Shown one piece after another: positions 24,001 through 34,995 of a stretch of 64,000 nt of DNA (its first letter is position 1; the number at the start of each line of letters is the position of its first letter). Source of the stretch: Agelaius tricolor (taxonomy: Eukaryota; Chordata; Aves; Passeriformes; Icteridae); contig JALJCS010000006.1 in the NCBI GenBank assembly GCA_023055355.1, positions 32,866,501-32,930,500 of the forward strand, in the 5' to 3' direction. Below the pieces are notes generated by a model. That model ran no database searches. It saw nothing but the letters and a program-made list of their open reading frames with translations, and was not told the DNA's origin. A program made the position numbers and the translations under genes.

Positions 24001-27000
24001 AAGACAAGCAACAGAAATTTAGAAACATCTTTCACATTTAAAGAAACCATTGACTAGGCTCTAATAATTGAGATAGTTCAGGTAAAGCTTGACCAGTTGC
24101 TGACTGGATCTCACCTGCGTTTCAGGATTAAGAGATTGGCTGCAATTTCACTTTAAGAAATGACCCAGGAATCTCAAGACAAGACACTTATTATCCCCAT
24201 GCTATGGCAATAAAACAACATAGAAACATTGTAAAAATTTAGTACTGTAAGAGTTATGTGCATCTGAAGAGAAGCTATTGAATATATCAAATGTATACAG
24301 GATGTGTGGAGATTAAGTGTTTCACTAAGATTTCTGAAAGGATATAGATTCTGTCAATCCTAATATTCAGCAAAATTCTAATTCTATTAATAACTTACTG
24401 TTTATCTGAAGAGTAAAAATGGGATTCAACTGAAAATAGCTTCAAATGGTAACATATCCCCCAAAGGTCCATCCAAACCCTTTCACAGTTTCTGCCTATG
24501 ACTGCTGTCACAGGATTCATGAAATTTTCTACATTTCAAAGAGCACTCCCAAACAAATGCCTCCTTTTTAGAATTACCTTAATCCTAGAACTCCATTCAT
24601 GAAAGTCACATGTTATGAAATCAGATTTCCAAAACTGAAGCAGTGTAACACTTGTAGAAAGTTAAAACCAAAAACTTTATTTGGTGTCCCAAGGATTTGT
24701 GTTGTTCCTGTGAAAAGAAGCCATACCTTCCCAAGCACACACATGTCATGTGCAACTGACATTTTGGAGACTGCTGAAAAATGTAAATTCCTTTATCACA
24801 AAGGGAAAATTTACATTTTTATGATGCTTTAGGAGATACCTATACTGTTCCTTACCTTACTGTCCCTCAGTAGGGGTTCAATTCAAAAGAATCTTTTATT
24901 TGCCTTGCTGAGTTTTTAGGGAAAGCCAAAGGATAAATTTATTGAGAGACCATTATTAATATAAAAGCTTTGTTTACTAAATAGAAGCAGGCATTTCAAA
25001 GAGGCTTCTGATTCTGAGTGCACCATGCTGGCCTACTTTTTAAAAATGCTCAGCACCTGCAGTTCCCCCTGCAAAGGAGTTTGGAGAATGAGACATTCAA
25101 CACTTCAATTAGTGCACTGAAAGCACAAAAGCTTTAATTAACATAAGATCCAATGCAGTGATTTATGCAGATTAACCTTATTTACAAAGTTGAGCTCTAA
25201 CAGGTGTTTAGCTGTCCTCCAAATTTAACAGTGTTTTAATTTTTCACTTAGGCAATCAAACTCAAACAGAAACTCAGTTGAATAAGTACATGGATCTGCT
25301 TTTACCATTTTGACATCACAAAGATCATTAAATCACACAAGACTGGACATCATCATAACAAGAAAGAATGCTTTACAAAAAGGGGAAAAGAATTATGAAC
25401 AATCCTGCATGTGTAAGAATGCCTTTCAAGGAAGACAGAATACTGAACAAACCCTTGCAGTCCCCACAGTAAAGCTTCATGTATTGTACCTCCACTTATG
25501 GACTGTCAGCATTATGCCTTGCCAATTCATAATTAACATCTGCTGTAGCCAAAGAACCCAATGCCAGATGCAAACTGCTAAGGTCCGTTTCAATTGTGGC
25601 ACCACAAGTGCAGAAAATTATTTTCCACTGAGAGGGAGAAAGTTTCAGAACATGCTCTACAGAATGATTCACTTAGAAGTCATGCACGGCATTATTTAGC
25701 TTGTTTTTTTTCCTGTAGTTATCTGAAAAGTAGGGGTATGGAGTCAGCTGGTCAGAATACTCCAGACTCTCATGCTTGTGTCAACCATCACCTCAGTGGC
25801 CTGCCTTTGAGTCTTCGTCTTCACCTGACGCCTTAAATCAGAGAGGTTGTTTTGCCTATGTCTTACCCAGAGGAAAGACTTCATCTCCATTTGGACTATT
25901 TGGCTGTTCATGAAGAATTTTGTTAGGATCACCTGCAAAGCTTTTTAGATGGCGCTGTATAAAGCCAAGAATCAGATGTAAGAAAGTAACCTGGAGATCT
26001 CTGGTCGAAAAAATCCTCATATCCAGTAAATTAGGAGGTGAATTTAAGGGTGACAAGAACCAGAACCTTCTCCAAAATTGAAATTCACTGTGGTATCTGC
26101 AAGCAAAGCTGTGTGTGTGCATACAAAATTAACACTGTCTGTGAAAATAAATAGCCTTGGCAGCAACACTCCAGAGCTAGAGCATAATTGGCCTGCATTT
26201 TACTCCCCTTTTTTTCCTTGTAATTTCTTTGTGCTGTGTTTCTTTGTGTAAAGAAACCCTCATTCGAGGGATTTATAGCCTTTCAGGGAGGAAATTAAAG
26301 ATTCAGTGTCTCTCCGTCACTCACAAAGAGCAAGATTTGATTTTTAAAATATTGTTGTTATTTGTGACTGCAGTTTATCTGCATATCTGCAGACAACATT
26401 AGCTGTTCTTGCATGAGAATTTGAAATACAGCAACTAGTGAGTGTGATGGGATGGAGTTAAAAAAGGAAGCCCTTTCTTTTCCCTCCAAGGCATATTAGA
26501 GCATGGTGTTCACTGAACATCATGGAGACAGCCCATATTTGTACTTTCCCCCTCACACTTGTGTGGATCAGCCTGATGAAAGATCCAGATTTAGGTTCAT
26601 AGCATTCCTTGCCATACTCCTCTGAACCCTTGATAAAAATAAAACTCAGGCAACTGATTATGGATAATCCAACCCCCCCGCCCCCAGACATTACATTGAC
26701 ACTTCAAAAAAGCGTATTCTAAAGGGGCCTTAAAGAGCAGGATGAGAGGTTATTCACTGCCTCCTGTGAACTGGACTGCGTTAAGTGCCTGGTCCTCAAA
26801 TAGATCCGATCCTGCAAGAGGGGGGAAGGCCTGGGTCCCACAATGGGCTCAGTGTGGCAGCCCCCCCTGCCTACACAGAATCCCATTGACAGCATTCAAA
26901 CAATCTCGCCCACTGATGGGTGTTTAAAGGTCTACACTGGCCATGAGGTTTTTTCCAAGAATAGCGACGGTTATTCATCCTAAATGGCCCAGAAATCCTG

Positions 27001-28369
27001 GAGAAAGCTCACGTATTTTTGTTGAGCGTGATGCGCACAAACATGAGCTCAAAAGGGTTAGCTGCAGACTTGAGGAGGGAAGGATCTTCAGTGTAGGTTT
27101 GTTCTACATGTTTAGATCCATTTTTCAGAAAACTTTGAGAATTAGTCCCGTCTCTGAAGATTGCAGCAAATGGAAACAATGAGAAGTGCTAAAGCTAAAT
27201 CGACCCCTGGGTAAATGACATAATTCTCCCCAGTGCCAAAACATTGTCTAAGGAATTCTTCAGTTTTATGCTAACCTGCTGTAATTCTTTTAGGTGTCCC
27301 TTGGCTCTCATACCACTCCCCCAGGCACATGAAACCTGGCTATTTTACTGGACTCAAGTGCTGGGACTGCACAGAGAGCAAAACAGAATTTCATAGGGAA
27401 AATGAGCAGGTATGTTATGAAAACAAACCAAGACAATTTTTCCAATATACATAGCCTACAGATTGTCACTGTCTCTTTCCTGTAAAATTTTCATGCAAAT
27501 AAAAGACAGCTGGTCTTCTGACCTTGTTCACCATGGCTAAATTTCATTCCTAGTTCATTTTGCCTGATCATTCTAGGACAGCCATCCAATATTTCACCAA
27601 TGGACCTTTCACTTCTCATTTGAAAAATCTAATCAGCAGAAGAAAGTCTCTTTGGTTTAAATTTAACTAGACTTGAATCTACTTGATGCAGACTAATGCT
27701 TTCAAAATAATACACTTCTTTGGGCATATATATCTGTTTCATACAGCAACATCCCAAAATGCCACAGTGATAAAGATTTCTAGTAGCAGTACTCTTAGGA
27801 GTTAAATCCAAAAGCAGTTTTCTTGGAGATAGTCTGAAAAAGACCTAAGAAAGACCCTGAAGTATGGAAAAACGCTCTAGCCAAGAGGCAAAGGGAAATC
27901 ATTGCTTCTTCTAAAGAAGCCATACAGAGAGCATTCAAAATATCTTCCATAAAATACCTGTTTTATGGCTTGAAGAAGTATGCAAAAGGCTTTAGTAGAT
28001 GCAATGAAGTTATGTTCAAGGAATATCATGATCATCTGAATAATTTCACAGAAAATAGGGAAGAAAAGGCTCTGATACCTCATGAATATATTTGAGTTCA
28101 TTAAGCAAACCGGTTAGCCCATGGGAAGCCCATCAGGAAGCTAAACTGCCACAGAGCATGAGGAAAGGTCTTTCCAGAGAATAGGAAGAAATACTCGGGT
28201 TTCTCTGCTGGAGAACATCAAATGCTCTGGTAGAGTCTGGTTCAACAAATTCCTAAAACTGTAGAAAGACAGGTGGGTACTGAAGCAACAAAATTGTTGA
28301 GGATTGTAAGAAAAAAGACTGCTGGGAAGAACTGAACAAACATCAGAAGATAGTAACTGGGTAAAGAAA

Positions 28370-28960
28370 TGGCAAGATGAAATCTACAGGGAATAGAGAC
28401 TGGAAAACCAGCCATCAGTGTATATTATGTACATGATGGAGACTTCTAACAATTCACAGCTACTCAGAAAGAGATTTTGAAGTTAAAAATGTGTACGGAT
28501 ATGTATCAGTTAAGAAAGGCAGATCGTATTACATGAAATAGGAGGAAAAAGGGAAAGAATAAAAAGGAGAATGGTTCATTACGGCGAATATGAAATGGAC
28601 ATCACTGTGCAGTTCTAATTCTGCTCCACTTGAGATGTTACAGAGGACCTAGAAAAGGTGTGGAAAAGGCAACAAATGTGATCTGGGCTAAGGTACAGCT
28701 GTCGCCTCAGTGATGATTAGGGAGGCAGATTCTCCAGACCTGATTGAAGGGTGGTACGCTACAGGCTAATGATATCATTAGTGACAAGAATAAGGTAAAT
28801 AGGGAAAGAAAGATTGTTTATTGCCTTCTAATCCAAGAATTAAAAAGGCATTTAAAGGAAAAAGGAAGCACCAGGTTCAGATAATCAAGGGGAAATACTT
28901 TTTCATTTTTCATATTCTAAGCCATAGGATTGTGCTATGCCTAAAAATATCTATGTCATT
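28370..28960 (+). mobile_element. Old, diverged CR1-type LINE fragment
   Basis: The segment aligns by eye in order to the 3' part of an older amniote CR1 lineage. Landmarks are GTGCAGTTCTAATTCTGCTC, then GAACCTAGAAAAGGTG-like sequence (GGACCTAGAAAAGGTG here), GGTAAATAGGGAAAG, and GGGGAAATACTTTTTCA near the end. Divergence is far higher than in the young CR1 copies elsewhere in the window and no open frame survives. The left boundary is approximate and family assignment uncertain. Confidence 0.5.
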
Positions 28961-31900
28961 TTGGAGTTTAAATTTATGGAGATAAGTCTACAGCACCACC
29001 TTGGGTCCAGGCAATCCCTGAGCATGAGCAGCTGCAGCTGGAAGAGCCTGTCAGGGAAGCATCACTACATGTTTTCCTCTCCTAAAACTCTCCCCCAGGC
29101 ATTTATTGTTGACCAGTGTCAGACACTAATAGATTTGGCTTCTATATGTGAATTGAAACAAAAAAAGAGCCTCATGAACTAGAGCTACAGGAGAGCTGGG
29201 ATTTAATGCAATGAGCCAGCATTTTGGGGCAGCAGTGAAAAAAGCAGACATTTGAACAGTAAATAAAACAATGCATTAGTCATGGAACAGAGGCCAAAGA
29301 GAAGTTCCTAATCTGTTTTGTAACATGAGCTTGAGGAGGCATTCAATCAAAATTAAGTGTTGACAAAACTCCAAGCTGGCTGAGGAAAACACCTTTCCGC
29401 ATGATGTGCAAACAGGCTTCAGCATTCAGCTGTCAAGGCCATGAACTTAGCAAGAGTCAAAAATGAACCAAGTATTCATGTGGATAAATCACTGTTAATG
29501 ATCATAACTTTGGATGGGACATGGAAATCCACACTTCTGAGGTTAAGCCTATCCTCAGAGGATAACTCTAATGAGGGAGGCAAGTTATCCAAAGCATGCT
29601 GATGCAGGATTCTCACACCTTCCCTTCTCATCAGGCAGTACACAAACACCCATATTTCCTTGGACCAAATCACAAGCTCTACAACGGGAACAATTCTGTA
29701 GCTTTTAAAAAAAAGGTTTTGCACCAGTTGTATTTTTCAAACTGATTTATTATATGCTTCATCCTGTTTTTAATAAGAATTAGTAAAAATATTTATGGTT
29801 TCTTTGTGTCTTTTCTGTTCTTTGGGGAATCTAAGAGTGGGGGAAGTGTGGAGGCTCCAAGCATATTGTCTGTGACCATTTGCCTGGGCCAGGAATCTGG
29901 TTTATTGGTTACGTCACCACATTCTTGATAATAATCATAATAACCAACCTGTGAGAAGGGGATGGAAGTGTTCAGACATATTAAAAAGGAAATCACAGAA
30001 AAAAACAAGGTCAAAGTGATAAAGCATGGAGCTATTACCCAGTGCCTACAGAGCAAGTACAGTTATGGTACTCATAGAAGGATCTTTAATGGTAACAGAA
30101 AACAGCACCAAATGAATCCATCCAATTAACAAAGATTATACTTAGAATAATACCCAGAAAAAACTAAATAGCCTATTGAGTCTGTCACATATAAGCACTA
30201 GCCTGGATTAGGATTCCTGGGCAGTCAATAAACCCCCCAACAAAGTTTCATCAGCTGAGAATGGTGCAAATTATTTTCAAGCACAGCTAACTGGTTAATT
30301 TAACCACAAACCATTTGTTTTCATAAAACTGAAGTCAGTCTAAATCCAAAAATGTTTTCAGGTTAGAAATTAAAACAAAATGATCTCTCCAGAAAGCAGG
30401 GCATGAAAAGACTTTTCTGTCTCAGCAACACTGTATCATTCTGTGACATGAACTGAAAAAGGAGGAAAAATAAATCCTATTAATATATTTGCATGTATAA
30501 ATAATGGAAAAACTGAATACAGTAAACCTAAGTAATAAAAAATGTTTTCATATTTTAAAGTGCTTCAACAACCACGGTTACTGGTAAAAACAGATATAAT
30601 TCACACCTTTTTTTTTTTTTTCCACACATGTGAAACACTTAAAACTACTAATTTAGTCAATGGTGTGACCTGTTGACCCAAAATTATCACATTTCATTAT
30701 CCTCAAATTGGAGACAGTTTGACTCCATGGCAGGAGACACCTGCATCAGCCCCACCGACACCATCCAGCCAAGGGTTGGGCTGGGAGCATGAATAAGCAG
30801 ATATGGGTAAGAAAGAAGGACATGGGTAACTCAAGCAGGACATAGTAAAAGCAGGGAGGTTGAGATTTCCTAGGAAGGACTATGGAAAGACACTTAAGGA
30901 GTACTAAACTTCAGTTCTGGTCATTGTTCCCCACTCTTTCCCAAGTTATCACATTTGTTAACTTCATGAAGGTGGCAGGAGGCTTCACTAACATCTGTGA
31001 AGTACTTTAAAATTACGTAATGTTATTAAATGTGCATTGTACGTGCCAAAAGTAAATCCTGCAACTCTGGCTTGCCCAAATGGTTGAGATAAAGCCAATG
31101 GGAACAATGATATATGGGTGAGCAGGGAAAAAAATCCTCCTAAGGAATAACATGGAGCAAACTCCAAGGCATTTATTGTGAGAAGAAGAGAAAATGCGTA
31201 TTTTATTCATTTTATGACAAATATTGCACAAAGCTGCCCTTGCTTACCCCCAGGGGGTTATACCCTTTCCTGCAATAATGGTCTTTGCCACTTCCATCAG
31301 CCATTTTGGTCTCAAGCTCAGTTCCTGTCAAAGTTAAAAGAAATTTCACAGGGTCCTGCCAGGGCAGGCTCCCCAGCCTGGCTGTCATTGACATTTTGTG
31401 TAATTAATCTTATTTCTATCACTGAAGTGAGGAACTGGGTAACCTTCTGTGCACATAGTTATCAAAATAAGCATTTATAAATGAATATACAAAGGACTTA
31501 TTTAAAAGCAACACAAAGAGGACTTGAGAGGGTGCTGGACTTCATGACCCCTGAACGCAGCTAAAGAGGATGGACAAAGGAGTGGGAGGAGATATGAAGG
31601 AGTTAAAGATTTGTAAGGATAGAGCTTTCAGAAGTTATTTGGCATGGGAATTAACATGAAAGGGAGACCCAAAAGATTCCTTTTCTTGGATGAAAACCTG
31701 TCCTGTGTATGTTTAAGGAAGGCTTGTGATTCAGTATTTACCTTAAACCATCCTGCTACAGTCAGAAATGTTTTTCTCCCTCACCCCTCTTCATGCTGCT
31801 GGGCCTCACCACCTCTCCCATGCCAAGATGGCTCAGTGGAATTGATCCAGCTTTTCTGGTTTACTCAGCAGCCAGCCCAGTCTTCAGACCCGTCTGCCTC

Positions 31901-33925
31901 CATAGATATTGTTGGCACAAGGTGGTGCAGGCAAGGAAAGAGCTAAACCACAAACAAGGAAGGGACAGAAAGGAGGAAGCCAAATCTACAGGGGAACTGA
32001 TTTACTAGGAATTCCAAGAGAGATCCTTTCCCACCCCAAAAAAATGCAACAAACCAAGAGTAAAATAATAAACTTTGCAACCTCACTAACTTGCTGGCCT
32101 CTATAGCAATTTACAACACAGTTTGCAAAGGTATATGTCAATCCCAAAAGAGCAGCACACAAAAATATTCAGAGACTTCCATGTTCCCACATACTTAGCT
32201 CCCACCTTTTTAGAGGCTGAACAGGATAACTCCACCTGGATTTATACCACAGTAGTAGAACCAAAAACCCTACAAGAGTAACTAGAAAGTAGGTTTTAAG
32301 GAAGTGTCTTACAAAGTGTCTGTTTAACCTAGTTCTGGTGGGAATAAGCTGCACGAAACCTTTGTGAGCACTTTGTTCAGCACTGGTGAGAGTCCTCTGT
32401 AAAGCTTCAGGGTCCCCTGTGGTCAGCTGCTGAAATATCAGTGTAAGCTCTGACATGAGCATCTCTTAACCACAGCACAAAAGCAGAAATACATCAGCAA
32501 AACCAAAGGAGATTATTGCCAGTCTTAATGGACTCAACAGATTTCAGTACATTGAAAGAACAAGTTAAATTAATTGCATAATTAAAATAAACCTGTAATA
32601 TAATCTCTGACATATAACTTCATTTATTATGTCCTATATTAAAAAAAAAGTTGTTGACGAATATCTTCTCTTAGGGTACAGTAGATGAATCCCTCTTTCT
32701 CCTTCATTTGTTTGTTATTGTTCTGATTTGTTTGTTTTTAATTTGCCAAACTAGAAAGTTGAAGTGTAGCACCAGGAATCATGTTAAAATATTGCAGGAC
32801 CAGACCTACTGTTGAAATGTGGACTAAAGTCTAGTGAAAAACACAGGGTCTTCAGAACCCTACATGTTTGATGTAACACATCTCTAGTGACAGCTTTCTT
32901 ACTTTAAAATTCTTACATTAAAAGAAAAAATAATTATTAAGTTATTGAAAGTTATATATTGAAAAACCTTATTATATCATTTAAATAATTACTCACCATA
33001 CATTCTCTGGCACTCTTCAGGCTCTACTTTAATCCAAGTCTGAAATAGTTTAGATTGCAATGAAGGCCTTGATGAAATAAAATAACTTAATTGGCTGGTT
33101 TTGTATGTGACTAGGAAGACTTTAGACTCTTCCCAATGAAGATAAAAAGGGGGAAAAAATCATTCTGTTACGTATTTTTTGCTGTCAGTGGTAGACTTCC
33201 TTTTTACTTTAGCTTTGTTTCTGATCTAATTTTCCCAGTTCATACAGACCAGCTAATCACACAATGAATATACTAGGTTGAAGGTGGGGGTTTTTATACT
33301 TTTGCTGCTCGGTTTTTAGTTTCATGAAAACCACCTGCTGTATTCAAGATCTTATTTTCACAGTCTATATAGAAATCAAATAATTATGTTTTAAAACATT
33401 TTTGGTCTGGTAGAGATAAAACAGGTTCAGACTTGAAAGCTTTCTGTAAACATAATATAGAACTGAGCTTTGCAAATGTAAAATAAACCAAATAATGCAG
33501 TTAATGATAACATGGCAACTACAACATATGCTCTGTTGTAGTTAGATCTGTTTTCATTCTTGCACCATTTAACAATCATTTTCTCCATTCCTTGTAACTC
33601 CATTGAAAAAATTTTAAGAGGGGTTTGCAGCACTTGAACAGTCTTTGAAACCTTGTTAAAGACTTCCACACATTAAACAATATTTTTATTTCCCATTTAC
33701 AAAGAAGCTGTGATCACTGACAACATTACTTTTTTTTTTTTTTTTTGAAGATACATAGAACTTGTGGGTTACCAAAGACCTGAAGTTTTGCAGAAGAATT
33801 TGACAAAACCAGAGTAGGACAGTTTGAAACGTCCCAAACACAAACAATTTATTTGCATCTGAAGGAAATAATGCCGCATACCTTTATGACCCTCTAGTGC
33901 TTTTTTGTTTCCAACCCCATGGGAA
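28961..33925. other. Gene-poor spacer, middle
   Basis: No recognised gene. A T run lies near 30,608-30,621, another near 33,730-33,746. Minus-strand short reading frames at 32,169-32,462 (97 codons) and 33,427-33,669 (80 codons) each contain one long hydrophobic segment. A splice-acceptor-like CCTTCTCACAG precedes an open segment ending at 29,948. These are described as an unproven lead rather than a gene. Confidence 0.45.
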
Positions 33926-34686
33926 TCTCATGAGGTTAAACAAGGCCAAGTGCAAAGTCCTGAGCTTGGATCAGGACAATTCTCAGTATCAATCCAGTCT
34001 GGGGGATGAAGGAATTGAGATCAGCCCCACTGAGAAGGACTTTGGGGCACTGGTGGATGAAAAGGTGCCCATGAGCCAGCATGTGGTCACTCATCACAAC
34101 AGCATCCTGGGCTACATCCAAAGCAATGCGGCCAGCAGGTCAGGGGAGCTGATTCTGACCCTCTACTCCACGGTCATGAGATCCCACCTGGAGTGCTGCA
34201 TCCAGCTCTGGAGTGCTCAGCACAAGAAAGACACAGACCTGATGGAATGGGTCCAGAGGAGAGTGATTAGAGGGTGAGTAGGGGGATGTTTCATGTCTCC
34301 TGTGAAGACTGTCTGAGAGAGTGGGGGTTGTTCCAACAGGAGAAGAAAAGGGGAAATTATTGTAGCCTTTCATTAGTTAAAGGGGGCTTGTATGTAAAAT
34401 GGGGACAATCTTTGTAGTAGGTCCTGTTGCAATAGGACAAAGAGTAAGGGCTTTAAAGTAAAAAAGGGTTAATTTAGTTCAGATATAAGGAAGAAGATTT
34501 TGACAATGAGGGCAGTAAAATACTGGAACAGGTCGCCCAGAGAGGTGGTAGATGAGGAAATACCTAAGGTCAGGTTAAAGAGGGCTCTGAGCTACTTGAT
34601 CTAGACGAAGATGTCCCTTCTCCTTGCAGGGGGGTTGGATTAACTGACCTTCAAAACCACCCTTTTCTTATGATTCCATGATTTTA
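33926..34686 (+). mobile_element. CR1 LINE fragment, plus strand, 3' end complete
   Basis: Translation of the first 350 bases gives MRLNKAKCKVLSL, SPTEKDFGALVDEK, SILGYIQSNAASRSGELIL and the segment MRSHLECCIQLWSAQHKKD, which is the C-terminal part of CR1 ORF2. The following 400 bases match the CR1 3' region in order: AATACTGGAACAGGTCGCCC, AGAGAGGTGGTAGATGAGG, CTTGCAGGGGGGTTGGATTA and the final CTTATGATTCCATGATTT tail. ORF2 is broken after the RRVIRG segment. Strongly 5'-truncated and inactive. Confidence 0.92.
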
Positions 34687-34699
34687 CAGCAACGAATTT

Positions 34700-34995
34700 A
34701 GAAGTACTGCTTCTGTTTCTTTCTCCGCTGCCCAGCGGACCCGGGCACTCGTCAGGGCCGTCCCCGTGCGGCTGCAGTGGCCGCCGTGGCCGCTGGGTGG
34801 CGCTGGGTGCCCGCGGGAGCGCATCCCGCACCATCCGCGCGGCTTTCCCGGGAGCCGCGGGCCCCCGCTCCTCCCGGGGACAGCGCTGGGACAGCCCGAC
34901 AACGCTCTCGGCCCCTCCGCCACAGCTCTGGCTCGCTCGAGAGGGCAGAGTGGGGCAAAGGAATGGTGGCGCTCCTTCCTGCGTGATTACTGGTT
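34700..34995. promoter_or_regulatory. Small CpG island abutting a CR1 3' end
   Basis: About 300 bases of GC- and CpG-rich sequence (CCGCGGGAGCGCATCCCGC, GGGAGCCGCGGGCCCC) begin just after the CR1 tail and end abruptly in AT-rich DNA. All reading frames are partly open by composition and give nothing recognisable. It may be an orphan promoter, an enhancer-type island or GC-rich unique DNA. Confidence 0.5.

Larger units (their letters stand above)
15131..28369. other. Gene-poor spacer, middle-left
   Basis: No coding sequence I can support. Short frames of 60-130 codons occur but show no known domain, no flanking splice pattern and no unusual codon pattern. Notable contents are a homeobox/RFX-site-rich stretch at about 16,310-16,520, a (CTTT)n run near 20,430-20,446, an A/C-rich low-complexity block at 20,938-21,030, and unique-looking sequence at about 26,200-27,260. 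The remainder shows nothing I can identify. Confidence 0.5.

Noticed and set aside
25310..25699. 129-codon plus-strand frame
   Set aside because: No domain, no splice context, no recognisable family; length is within chance expectation for so much sequence.
33897..34277. 126-codon plus-strand frame as a host gene
   Set aside because: It is the C-terminal part of CR1 ORF2, a dead LINE fragment.
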